Made by a program: the position numbers and the translations under genes
Part shown: positions 24,907 through 33,865 of the stretch, piece after piece
Layout of the letters: the number at the start of each line of letters is the position of its first letter
Numbering within the stretch: the stretch's first letter is position 1
Notes under the pieces: generated by a model
Database searches by the model: none
What the model was told of the DNA's origin: nothing
What the model saw: the letters and a program-made list of their open reading frames with translations, nothing else
Assembly (NCBI RefSeq): GCF_030815985.1
Contig: NZ_JAUSXM010000001.1
Coordinates: forward strand, 868,001 to 932,000
Source of the DNA: Paenibacillus sp. W2I17
Lineage (GTDB): Bacteria > Bacillota > Bacilli > Paenibacillales > Paenibacillaceae
Reading direction: 5' to 3'
DNA length: 64,000 bases

Positions 24907-27240
24907 TTATTTTACCAACTGCAGCTCGCTATTGAAATAGTAACTTTCGCCTGCTTCGGCATGAAGGATCGTTCTTTGTTTGCCCCAACAAATGGTGAAC
25001 GTTCCTGCAGAGAAAGTATGAATGTTCGTAGAAATTAACTGTCCGTTCTCCCAGACGATGTCAACCTCGGCATTCCCTTTTGCTCTCAGTCCGGTTATTG
25101 AGCCTGTGCTCCATGCCTGTGGCAGCGCTGGGAGAAGGTGAATCTCGCCCGCATAACTTTGCAGCAGCATCTCCGCTACGACAGCTGTACCGCCGAAATT
25201 TCCATCAACGACAAAAATATTACTCTCTGCTCCAGCAATTCCGGATTTGGAATAGGTGAACAGATTATCGAAGCACAGGCCGCCGATCAAATGTGAGAGG
25301 TGTTTATATGCCGTCTCCCCATCATGCAATCTCGCAAAACCCAGTCCAAACAAAGCAGCTGTAAATTCAACATCCTCCAACTCTTCCTGGACCATGCGGT
25401 TCTCCAACGTTATCCGTACTGCCGCACTGAGTTCCGGTGTATGGTCAGGTGTAATCTGATTGTCTGGATATAGCGCATACATATGAGACAAATGCCGATG
25501 CTCCGGCTGCGCCTCCTCATAATCCTCCAGCCACTCCTGTAACTGCCCTTTCTTGCCGATCTGTAGAGGTGGAAGCTTGCCAATTGCTTCTTCGAGCTTG
25601 CGTCCGAGTTCTTTGTCTTTGTTCAAAAGTTCAACTGAATTAAGACAAAATTCAAAGAGCCTGCGCACCAGCATCTGGTCCATTGTCGTTCCCATGGACA
25701 GCTGTTGTACCCTTTCTCTCGAATTACCGGGATAGAAATGGTTCTCCGGCGAATTGGAAGGACCCGTCACCAGCCAACCGTTCCGAGGATGCTCACACAT
25801 GTAATCCAGATAGAAGGCCGCGGATTCTTTAAGTACAGGATAGGCCACATTCTCTAGGAAAACACGATCCTGACTGTACTCATAATGCTCAATCAGGTGT
25901 GTAGCCAGCCATAATCCGCCTGTAACGTTCAGCCCCCACGAGGTTTCCCATCCAGGCAGCGTAAAGCCCCATACATTGGAGAAGACATGAGCGACCCATC
26001 CGTCGCATCCATATACGTTACGAGCCGTTTCCCTGCCCGCCTGTGCCAGATCCTCAATATACCGAAATAACGGAAGATGACTCTTACTCAGGTTCGTAAT
26101 TTCTGTAGGGAAATAATTCATCTGAGTATTCACATCAAGGTGATAATCACAGCTCCAGCCCATTCGGCACGCTTCACCATCATTCCAGATTCCCTGGAGA
26201 TGGAGTGGCAATGGAGAGTTCTTGCGAGATCCCGCAATGGTCAGATACCGTCCATATTGGAAAAACAAGGCGAACAGCTGCGGATCTTCATCCCCACCAC
26301 TCTGTTCCAACAAACAAATACGCTGATCTGTAGTGAGGCCGGACTTCCCCTTGACCCCGAGCTGAATATCTACCTTGTCAAATTGCTCACAGTAATCGCG
26401 GATATGGTCCTCCCTCAGTGAGGTATAACCTTTATTTAAAGCTTTCACCAGCGTATAATTGCTCTCTGTTTTCCAATCCGAATCTGTACGACGATAATCC
26501 GTGCTTACACTAAAATAAATCCAAGCCTCATCCGCTCCGGTCACGGTCAATCGGTTTCCATCTTTCCTAGCGATGGTCCCCCCGGATACAACCAACTTCA
26601 ACAGGCCCTTAGCCCATACACCGCAAGTTCCATCACTATGTACATTTTCCGTTGCCTGTCCTTGGAATTCAAGCGTGTTGTCATCTAAGACTGCAACCTT
26701 GAATGATTCCGTTCCCCCTTCCAAACCTAGCGTAAAGGATACGCCACCAGGAGCTTCGCTCCAAATTCGGGAGGCCACTATATCATCGGCGTGAGAAGCG
26801 TAAACTTCACGTCGAATCGTGGTGTTGTCATCTTTCCAGAACGCCCCAGCCAGTGCATGAGTCAGATCCAGCTCACGTTGGAAGCTTCCAGCTTCATCAG
26901 AACCCGGATTCCTCTTCTCAAAATCAATAACAACTTCACATAATCCAAGATGGGTGCCGAAATTACGCTTCTTTGGCTGCAGATGCTGTTTGACAAGACG
27001 ATCCCCTTCATCATAATCACCCGAGAAAAAATAGCTGCGCATCTCTTCCAATGCAGCCTTGCCTCCCGCCGGAGGATACTCCGCGTCAATCTGTCCTGAC
27101 CAGTAGGTAACCTCACTCATACTCCACACCTCACGATGCGAAGACGCCATAACCACTGCTCCTATTCTACCATTGCCCAGCGGCAGGCCTTGAGACCAAT
27201 CCACAGCAGGTATTGAATACCATAAAGTAAAATCGTTCAT
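24907..27240 (-). CDS. GH95 family glycosidase (alpha-L-fucosidase/alpha-L-galactosidase type)
   Basis: The protein (777 residues from ATG 27240; GGAGG seven bases upstream) has the GH95 layout: N-terminal beta domain (LWYSIPAVDWSQGLPLGNGRIGA), (alpha/alpha)6 barrel and C-terminal beta domain. The general-acid segment PSNSPEN and the base segment VDGNFGGTA are present. The substrate-pocket motif reads DVNTQMNY, with Asp369 and Asn371, where many fucosidases have NxN as I remember. No signal peptide, so it is intracellular. It cleaves terminal alpha-1,2-linked L-fucose or L-galactose in known relatives. It lies between the cytoplasmic GH-D enzyme gene and yesN. Confidence 0.88.
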   Translation of the reverse strand: MNDFTLWYSIPAVDWSQGLPLGNGRIGAVVMASSHREVWSMSEVTYWSGQIDAEYPPAGGKAALEEMRSYFFSGDYDEGDRLVKQHLQPKKRNFGTHLGLCEVVIDFEKRNPGSDEAGSFQRELDLTHALAGAFWKDDNTTIRREVYASHADDIVASRIWSEAPGGVSFTLGLEGGTESFKVAVLDDNTLEFQGQATENVHSDGTCGVWAKGLLKLVVSGGTIARKDGNRLTVTGADEAWIYFSVSTDYRRTDSDWKTESNYTLVKALNKGYTSLREDHIRDYCEQFDKVDIQLGVKGKSGLTTDQRICLLEQSGGDEDPQLFALFFQYGRYLTIAGSRKNSPLPLHLQGIWNDGEACRMGWSCDYHLDVNTQMNYFPTEITNLSKSHLPLFRYIEDLAQAGRETARNVYGCDGWVAHVFSNVWGFTLPGWETSWGLNVTGGLWLATHLIEHYEYSQDRVFLENVAYPVLKESAAFYLDYMCEHPRNGWLVTGPSNSPENHFYPGNSRERVQQLSMGTTMDQMLVRRLFEFCLNSVELLNKDKELGRKLEEAIGKLPPLQIGKKGQLQEWLEDYEEAQPEHRHLSHMYALYPDNQITPDHTPELSAAVRITLENRMVQEELEDVEFTAALFGLGFARLHDGETAYKHLSHLIGGLCFDNLFTYSKSGIAGAESNIFVVDGNFGGTAVVAEMLLQSYAGEIHLLPALPQAWSTGSITGLRAKGNAEVDIVWENGQLISTNIHTFSAGTFTICWGKQRTILHAEAGESYYFNSELQLVK

Positions 27241-27267
27241 ATCATGTCCTCCAGTCCCCAAACAAAT

Positions 27268-27303
27268 AAACGCGCGATCTGTGAGATACAAAAGCGCGCG
27301 TTT
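27268..27303 (-). terminator. hairpin between the GH-D and GH95 genes
   Basis: AAACGCGCG (27268-27276) pairs with CGCGCGTTT (27295-27303). On the minus strand the stem is followed by ATTTGTTT. It would attenuate read-through from the upstream glycosidase gene into the GH95 gene. Confidence 0.65.
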
Positions 27304-27340
27304 GACTTTGTTTTTATTTTAAAATCGATCATGGTTCCGC

Positions 27341-29413
27341 TTAATTATTTGACTCCGATCCGTTTTCCTTCACGGTCAATCTGAAGATTTTGGATTCCGC
27401 CGGTTCCAGCGAGACAATAAGCTCTCCAGACGTTTCCCCTTGTGAGCCTTCCCACAGATCTTGCACATTGTATAGGGCATTGGCGTTTAGCCCGGCCCGT
27501 TTCAGCGAGATGGATTTCTCCGCAGCCTGTGCAGCATCAAAGTTGAAGACGGCGAGATAGAAACTCTTTTCTTCCAGCGATTCGAGGACAAACACGTCAG
27601 AAGACAGCTTCCCCAGATCACCTTCAACTGGACGGAAGGTTTTGCCCATACGAGCAACGTTCAAAATATCCGTGTTACCAAGCCAAGCTCTTGCCCGTTC
27701 GGCAGCTTCCTCTTTGCGGAAGTCATCTCCGAGCAGGAGCACCGTTCCGGCAATAACTGAAGCGGTCAGGCGGCTGCGTCCTTCATGCCAGCCGGTAGCT
27801 TCCTGATTGAAGCTCTTGTATAACACGGAATGATCCGGATCATTGTAGCGATAGAGCGTATTGCTCATCCACCAGCCGTGTGTCAACGAGTTCAACAGAT
27901 ATTCAGTATCCGCAAGTGTACCGAAGACATCACAGGAAATACGGCGGCTGTGGGCAAATGCATACGGAAATAATGGAGCGATGGACAAGTTTATGAAAAA
28001 TGGCCGTCCGATTACTTCTGGCGAGAGTTTATGCTGCAAATAAGACATGCCATAGTGATAAGCCGCAATCCCTGTTGTAATATCCGGATTATGGTGCTGT
28101 CCTTCCAGCGAGCCATGTGCCAAGAAATCCAGTTTGATATATTCGAAACCTTCCGCGATGAATTTGTTCGTGAACCAGTCGATTCTTTGCAAATTGCCAG
28201 GATGTGTCGGGTCTATCGCCAGACCACCGTCTACATCTGGCAGGATTTCGCCCTCACTGTCACGCAGCAGGATATCTGCATAGGTGTACTTGCCGTTCGT
28301 TCCTTCGACCGCCTGACCGAACTGATCAGGCCCTCCCCAGAAGGCAAATGGAGTCCAGTACGTTCCCGCTCTATGTCCATTTTGCCGCACCCGGTCCAGT
28401 GCACTCTTCATCTCTACCGGCGTAAAGTTGTCCCAGAACGCATCAAAGTTGATATATAACGTATCCTCATTCTCGAATCCAAGCGGCTGTACTTCATTTT
28501 TCAGAAAATCGCTGGTCGCTGTATACAAATCATAGTCCAGATCACTCATGGCCGCAGACCAGCTGTTCCATCCGATCGGGACACCCCCCTCCCAAGGCAA
28601 TTGAGCCTCAATCCAGGTATTCGCCTGACCGTAGGCTTCAAGACCTTCACGGTAGTCTTCATAGAATCCGATGAATACCAGGGGGGATTCAACTCTCTTT
28701 CCCTCCACATAACCATGAGGCTGGGAATCGCGAGTCAGTTCACTCACGGCACCGCCGTACAGATCAAGTCCCTCGATATGTCCGCTTTTTTCGCTTTGCA
28801 TACGAATCCCTGTTTTCCATACCTTATGCGTAAGGGAGCCCAACACAATTCCCCTGCGGCTGTCGGGCGCGAACAAGGCAGTCACCTCGTAACTCTCCAC
28901 ATCCAGTGGCGGCTTGACCACCGTATATCTGACCCATTTGTCGTTATCAAACGGTACGCGCAGAATGCTCGGTTCATCCTGGCCGGATTCTCCACCGATT
29001 GATATGGTTTTGGATTGGATCACAGCCATCCGGTTCGCTTTAAGCTCTTCATCCCCGACTATAGCGGTCTGCACCAGTACAAACGGTGAGGATTCATACA
29101 TATAGAAATGCTGCTCCAGCTGTGGCAGCAACGAAGCTTTATGCAGAACAACCAAGCGGATGCCTTTTCCAAAACCTTCTCGAACAATATCTTCCTGTTC
29201 CTTCAGCTCATGGTTCTGATAATGATCCGTGCTGTATTCCCGGCCCTGCCAGCGAAAAGCACTACGAATGCCCTTCACATGGGAAGAATGGTTGCCGATG
29301 CAGGACGCTTCACCATTTTCAAGATTGATCTCTAGACTCACGTGCCCGTTTGTAACGCTTACAAGATTAACATTCTGTTGCTGCACTTGTACGGCTGTAT
29401 CGCTAGTTAGCAT
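27341..29413 (-). CDS. cytoplasmic clan GH-D glycosidase, paralogue of the SLH enzyme
   Basis: The protein of about 690 residues lines up with residues of roughly 450-1120 of the secreted SLH enzyme: VPIGWNSWSA, INFDAFWDNFTP, GTYWTPFAFWGG, nucleophile Asp (KLDFLAHGSLEG, about residue 429), acid/base Asp (RRISCDVFG, about 495) and YNDPDHSVL. It has no signal peptide, CBM-like repeats or SLH, so it is the cytoplasmic version. GGAGG lies six bases before ATG 29413; ATG 29416 is also possible but close. Family members are annotated as alpha-galactosidase-like (GH27/GH36). It is the first gene of the run GH-D, GH95, yesN. Confidence 0.82.
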   Translation of the reverse strand: MLTSDTAVQVQQQNVNLVSVTNGHVSLEINLENGEASCIGNHSSHVKGIRSAFRWQGREYSTDHYQNHELKEQEDIVREGFGKGIRLVVLHKASLLPQLEQHFYMYESSPFVLVQTAIVGDEELKANRMAVIQSKTISIGGESGQDEPSILRVPFDNDKWVRYTVVKPPLDVESYEVTALFAPDSRRGIVLGSLTHKVWKTGIRMQSEKSGHIEGLDLYGGAVSELTRDSQPHGYVEGKRVESPLVFIGFYEDYREGLEAYGQANTWIEAQLPWEGGVPIGWNSWSAAMSDLDYDLYTATSDFLKNEVQPLGFENEDTLYINFDAFWDNFTPVEMKSALDRVRQNGHRAGTYWTPFAFWGGPDQFGQAVEGTNGKYTYADILLRDSEGEILPDVDGGLAIDPTHPGNLQRIDWFTNKFIAEGFEYIKLDFLAHGSLEGQHHNPDITTGIAAYHYGMSYLQHKLSPEVIGRPFFINLSIAPLFPYAFAHSRRISCDVFGTLADTEYLLNSLTHGWWMSNTLYRYNDPDHSVLYKSFNQEATGWHEGRSRLTASVIAGTVLLLGDDFRKEEAAERARAWLGNTDILNVARMGKTFRPVEGDLGKLSSDVFVLESLEEKSFYLAVFNFDAAQAAEKSISLKRAGLNANALYNVQDLWEGSQGETSGELIVSLEPAESKIFRLTVKENGSESNN

Positions 29414-29745
29414 CATATGCCTCCTTATTGTTGCATGCTGTGCCCTGAGCGGAGCCGGTTATGTCTCCCATGCCCAAGTCTGCCCTCATTATAAAGACCG
29501 AATAGAGCATTTTCCATGCAACGATCTTCCGATCCATAACGCGATTTAATTCAATTTAACCTTCTAGGTATGGTTGAACCCGGACTGACCGCTGTTACGC
29601 CTTCCGCTGTCCGGAATTTATGCTCCGGCGAAGTTGAAGGTGAAGTCCCAAGCTGAAGCTTCGCCCGATCGAATAGCAAACGGTAATCCGCAATATGTGA
29701 GTAATCATGCTGTCATATGGCTTGGCTACCGCCTCATTCAGAAAT

Positions 29746-29768
29746 GAACTTGCCCGTTAGCTTAATGG
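29746..29768. repeat. degenerate copy of the CTGCCC-GTTAG hairpin repeat
   Basis: AACTTGCCCGTTAGCTTAATG keeps the loop and right arm but the left arm is damaged. It is followed about 17 bases later by CGATTAGATATATACCTAAT, the usual start of the longer dispersed repeat. Confidence 0.5.
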
Positions 29769-29814
29769 ATTAACGCGGAATAACGATTAGATATATACCT
29801 AATGGAAAAGCTGT

Positions 29815-29855
29815 AAAAAAGCAATTCGGATTAAATCCGAATTGCTTTTTCTTTA
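29815..29855. terminator. strong bidirectional hairpin
   Basis: AAAAAGCAATTCGGATT pairs with AATCCGAATTGCTTTTT, a stem of about 17 bases ending in T runs on both strands. No intact gene ends here, so it may be left over from a lost gene. Confidence 0.6.
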
Positions 29856-29997
29856 AATACTGTGCTCCGGTACCGCCAGCACAAAAGTATAGATCGTCAC
29901 CTGCCTCATCGTATTCAGATAACCCAGTACTTACTTATGTCCTTGTCCTTCGACAAGAGTTGCAGCCAATGAACTACATTATCAAGTCTAAATTTAA

Positions 29998-30036
29998 ACG
30001 ACCGATTCCCAGGTAGAAATATTGGGAATCGGTCGT
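29998..30036 (-). terminator. terminator of the GH16 gene
   Basis: A perfect 14-base stem ACGACCGATTCCCA/TGGGAATCGGTCGT with an 11-base loop lies about 80 bases after the stop. On the minus strand it runs into TTTAAATTT. Confidence 0.7.
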
Positions 30037-30118
30037 AAGCCAATTTTAGAGTATGAGATTTCAGGTTCTCCAGTTTGCCCAGCATCTGTTCTTCATTCGC
30101 TCTACGCGAAATCGCAAA

Positions 30119-32167
30119 TTACTGTTCTTTATACACGCGTACATAATCCACTTGCATAGTTGCCGGAATATCGGAGGCGTTCGGGGTACGGCCGCCGTCA
30201 AAGTTTCCGCCGATTGCCAAGTTCATAATGAGGTAGAACGGCTCATCGAAAGGTGCATTCGGATTATTCGGTGCAGCTGCGGAATACCACTGCTCGTTAG
30301 TGACTTTATAGAAAAACTTGCCGTCCACATACCATTTAATGTTGTCCTCTTCCCAGACTACCGAGTATACATGATAATCATTGGCAAAAGTTTGCCCGGC
30401 CGGGAAGTGATAATCGCCGCCCGAATACTGGTTCCCTGGCCATTGTCCACCAAAGTGTATGGTACCGCTTACTGATCCAGGCAGACGGCCTCTCGCTTCC
30501 ATAACATCAATTTCACCTGATGCAGCCCAAGTGCCATATACCGAATCTTTTGGAAGCATCCACAGTGCTGGCCATACACCATCACCTGTAGGAAGCTTGG
30601 CACGAAAATCTACTCTGCCGTATTTCAAGGATAGTTTATCCTTGGTGTTAATCTTTCCCGAAGAATACTGTGCATACCGATTCGGGTCTTGTGGGAAAGA
30701 TTTGCTGTCGTTCATGGCTTTGATATTCAGCTTTCCGTCCTGTACATATACATTTTGGGCGCTGTTTGTGTAGTGCTGCAGTTCTGCATTTCCCCATCCC
30801 CAAGTAGCGGGATCGTTGTTGAGATAATATCCTGTTTCATAGTTCCATTTGCTTGTATCCAGCGTAGTTCCGTTGAATTCATCCTGCCAAATGAGGTTCA
30901 TGCCCGAGATAGCCGGGTCGGTTGGTGTTCCGAGCGAGATATCCTCTTGATCGGATACATCCGGACGCGGAGCATTTGGATTGCCGATGAAAGTATAGTT
31001 GACGAAGTTGTTGCCAATATTTCCACCCGCCTGTCCGTTCAGCGGATATCCGATACGGATCTGCATATTTTCTTGGATTGGCTGGAACCAAAGACCATGG
31101 ATATAATCGGCCCAGTAACCCCACTGGTTGGCATCGGACATATTGTTATACCCATTACCGGAGTATGCAAATTTGCTCTGGCTGGAGTTACTCAAATCAA
31201 CCCATTGCCCATTCATGTTAATTTGGTATACAAAATTGCCCAGTTCCTTGGCGATTGGCGCCCCTCCATCAATTTTGGGAAGCGGAACCCCAATGGAACC
31301 ATTCGCATCTGCTGTGAAGGTTGTTCCTTCGTATGGCGTAATGACATATGAATTTCTTGTAGGTTCATTAAACGTAATGGTATAAACAAGATTAGTCGAA
31401 GAAGTCTTTGATTCTAATTTGACATTGATCGACTCCGTTACGTTAAACCAGTACCCACCGCCGCCATCCGTGAATTGGCCAAAATTGTGATCGTAGATCC
31501 AGCCGCTGGCTGCATTATTGTCAATATCAATCCAGGTGCTACTGTTTACAGGTTTGACATACACCTTCAAATCATCCGCAACAGCTTCATAAGTGACCGC
31601 AGGATTATTGTTGAACGTTGGATATGTAAAGCCTGCACCGCCTGTGAAACTTGCTGTGATTTGTGGACCTTGTGTCGGATTCATCGCTGTGATGGTTGTT
31701 TTGTTGATGTTTTGGAATACAAGTTGATACTCCATCTTAACACCATTCGCTTTGGAGTATAGCTGAATCTCGGTTGTTGCGGAGAGGGTGAACCAATAAC
31801 CATTGAAGCCGCCATCGCTCCAGTGCCCCCAGTTTTGGTTATAGATATAACCGCCTGCCTGGTCGATATCAACCCAGTTGTTGCCCACTTTTACATTAAC
31901 GCCCACATCACTGTGAACATCATTCCATGTCGCGGAGCCTCCATTGAATTTAGGCATAACAAATCCGTAGCTGGCCTTGCCAACCCCTGATTTTGAAATA
32001 ACAGGCCCGTCTGCTGATGAGAAGTACTCCATTGAGGTTACGGTAGTTCCCGCTGCCTGAACCTTTGAAGCTGGCAGTATGCCAATACTAGTCAGCATCA
32101 CAACCACAAGGAACATACCGAGTACCTTTTTCATAAACCGTTTCGCCGTAAAGTGAGATGGTTTCAT
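30119..32167 (-). CDS. secreted GH16 endo-beta-glucanase with N-terminal repeats
   Basis: This 682-residue protein has a signal peptide (about residues 1-38, ending VQA), three N-terminal repeats of about 110 residues and a C-terminal GH16 domain (about 420-682). The GH16 active site GEIDVMEARG gives Glu552 (nucleophile), Asp554 and Glu557 (acid/base); WPALWMLP, GxIHFG and the closing MQVDYVRVYKE are typical of laminarinases and lichenases. The repeats share WVDID...GxIYxxNxGxxxDGG...YWF and probably bind glucan. AGGAGG lies six bases before ATG 32167. Likely substrate beta-1,3- or mixed beta-1,3-1,4-glucan, by inference. A near-cre site lies upstream and a two-component system follows on its 5' side. 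Confidence 0.9.
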   Translation of the reverse strand: MKPSHFTAKRFMKKVLGMFLVVVMLTSIGILPASKVQAAGTTVTSMEYFSSADGPVISKSGVGKASYGFVMPKFNGGSATWNDVHSDVGVNVKVGNNWVDIDQAGGYIYNQNWGHWSDGGFNGYWFTLSATTEIQLYSKANGVKMEYQLVFQNINKTTITAMNPTQGPQITASFTGGAGFTYPTFNNNPAVTYEAVADDLKVYVKPVNSSTWIDIDNNAASGWIYDHNFGQFTDGGGGYWFNVTESINVKLESKTSSTNLVYTITFNEPTRNSYVITPYEGTTFTADANGSIGVPLPKIDGGAPIAKELGNFVYQINMNGQWVDLSNSSQSKFAYSGNGYNNMSDANQWGYWADYIHGLWFQPIQENMQIRIGYPLNGQAGGNIGNNFVNYTFIGNPNAPRPDVSDQEDISLGTPTDPAISGMNLIWQDEFNGTTLDTSKWNYETGYYLNNDPATWGWGNAELQHYTNSAQNVYVQDGKLNIKAMNDSKSFPQDPNRYAQYSSGKINTKDKLSLKYGRVDFRAKLPTGDGVWPALWMLPKDSVYGTWAASGEIDVMEARGRLPGSVSGTIHFGGQWPGNQYSGGDYHFPAGQTFANDYHVYSVVWEEDNIKWYVDGKFFYKVTNEQWYSAAAPNNPNAPFDEPFYLIMNLAIGGNFDGGRTPNASDIPATMQVDYVRVYKEQ

Positions 32168-32218
32168 AATTGCCCTCCTTTAATAGAATAATAGCTTCTC
32201 CCAATCCATGCGCATTAA

Positions 32219-32232
32219 GGAAATCGCTTACA
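32219..32232. promoter_or_regulatory. cre-like site upstream of the GH16 gene
   Basis: GGAAATCGCTTACA matches the cre consensus TGWAANCGNTNWCA at 13 of 14 positions, about 52 bases upstream of the start codon. Confidence 0.5.
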
Positions 32233-32320
32233 TATGGGAATATCTTTATTCTATCCAATAGGTTAATTTGCTGAAAAGGTACAATTGTTTTTGTGGTATC
32301 CCATTTTTTTGGCTTTTGAT

Positions 32321-33862
32321 TCAATCTGCCTTCTGCCGCATCATCTGTCGGTACTCTGTGGGTTGGATCTGCATCACAAGTCGGAACGCGCGTGTAAAGC
32401 TTTTGTAGCTTTCATATCCAACCATAGCAGCCACCTCAACAATTTTATAATCGGTTTCGGCGAGAAGACGCCGCGCTTTATCCAGACGCACATCTCGTAG
32501 GTATTCAGCAAAACCTTTACCAATATTCTTCTTAAACAGATTTGAAAAATAAGCATAATTAAGCGATACATGATTGGATACCATCGCGAGGTCCAGCGGT
32601 TTGTGGTAACTCTCGTGTATAAAACGAATGGCTTCATTTAGATCCTGCGAATGGCGATAGCTACACTTATAGTCATAATATAACTGATTCAGCCGAAGCA
32701 GCTGCTGTTGCAGTGCTTGTATATACTCACGCATCCCTTGATAATCAAAGAGATTATGCAATGATTCAAGGTCCAGCACTTCTTCCCCCATATAAGGGTG
32801 GATAACTCGTTCGTATTCCTCCATCATCTGGACGGTGGCGGCGCAGAGCTGTTGGGTATAGCGAATAGGATAACGTTGCAGCACCTTTTTATGAAATATT
32901 GCAGAAATACCCTGAGTAATTATTCCGCTGTTATCCGTTCCAATCGACTGGAACAGTTCATATAAGTCTTCATAGGGAAGTTGCCACTGCTGTTCCATAT
33001 GCTCAATATGTGCTGGGAAGATACTATACTGATCAGGAAACAGGTAACTGTGGCGATAGAGCTCAAGCACTTGGGTATAGCTGTCTGGTAGTTCTTTTAA
33101 CCCCTGAATCGGGTTAGTCATGGCCGTTATGGCATCGATCTTTCCTTCCTTGAGCGCTGCAGGCAAAACACTTGGATCTATGGACGCATCCACCGCAAGG
33201 ATCAGGTATGGGCGATGTTGCAGGCAAATACAACCTTGTCTGCCAAACACACGATAAGCAATGGCTTCCATGCTATGGGCGCTGCTGGCTCCGGGCTGGT
33301 TCATGCAAACTTCTTCCCGCAGCAGGGCTAGGCGATAATTACGCCATAATGCATCATTTTGTTCCTCAATCTGAAGAATCCATGCGTCATCACATAACGC
33401 ACCTTGCATAAACATTCTTAATTCTTTACGATCGGTCTCTTGGGCGAGACGGGATACACGCTGCATATTATGCGTAAGTGCCTGCCGTGTCTGGATCTCT
33501 TGCCATACATGCTCCAGGGAATGTTGCAGATCCTCTCGCTTCAAAGGTTTGAGCAAGTAGCCCTTTGCCCCAAGCCCGATCGCTTTTTGGGCATATGTAA
33601 AATCACTATAACCGCTGATAATGAGGTATTCCACATCCATGTATTCCTCTTTGGTTTGAGCCATGAGTGCCAACCCATCCATATCCGGCATCATAATATC
33701 GGTAATCACGATGTGAATGCAATGCTGCCGCAATAGGGACAGCGCCTCAATCCCGCTCGCGGCACAGTATATGTTGTTCAGCTCCAGAGGAAATTGATGC
33801 AGCATGGCCTGCAGGCCGTCACGAATGTGTTTTTGATCGTCCACAATCAGGATATTAATCAT
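32321..33862 (-). CDS. response regulator, YesN type, with AraC DNA-binding domain
   Basis: The 513-residue protein has an N-terminal receiver (DD at residues 8-9, phospho-acceptor Asp55 in VITDIMMPDMDG, Lys in YLLKPLK), a long helical middle and a C-terminal AraC domain with two HTHs (LAMVSNHVSLNYAYFSNLFKKNIG and IVEVAAMVGYESYKSFTRAFR). GGAGG precedes ATG 33862. It begins only three bases after the stop of the kinase gene, so the two are one operon. The adjacent GH16 gene on the same strand is the obvious target. Confidence 0.93.
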   Translation of the reverse strand: MINILIVDDQKHIRDGLQAMLHQFPLELNNIYCAASGIEALSLLRQHCIHIVITDIMMPDMDGLALMAQTKEEYMDVEYLIISGYSDFTYAQKAIGLGAKGYLLKPLKREDLQHSLEHVWQEIQTRQALTHNMQRVSRLAQETDRKELRMFMQGALCDDAWILQIEEQNDALWRNYRLALLREEVCMNQPGASSAHSMEAIAYRVFGRQGCICLQHRPYLILAVDASIDPSVLPAALKEGKIDAITAMTNPIQGLKELPDSYTQVLELYRHSYLFPDQYSIFPAHIEHMEQQWQLPYEDLYELFQSIGTDNSGIITQGISAIFHKKVLQRYPIRYTQQLCAATVQMMEEYERVIHPYMGEEVLDLESLHNLFDYQGMREYIQALQQQLLRLNQLYYDYKCSYRHSQDLNEAIRFIHESYHKPLDLAMVSNHVSLNYAYFSNLFKKNIGKGFAEYLRDVRLDKARRLLAETDYKIVEVAAMVGYESYKSFTRAFRLVMQIQPTEYRQMMRQKAD

Positions 33863-33865
33863 GCT

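Larger units (their letters stand above)
29417..30118. other. intergenic region, no gene
   Basis: It contains the upstream region of the GH-D gene, a short hairpin repeat (29746-29768), fragments of the dispersed repeat (29783-29806 and 29937-29955), a strong bidirectional hairpin (29815-29855) and the GH16 terminator (29998-30036). No supported coding frame. Confidence 0.55.

Noticed and set aside
30689..31351. 220-residue plus-strand open frame
   Set aside because: It lies antisense inside the GH16 gene, has no ribosome site, and its sequence is a shadow of the conserved glucanase frame.
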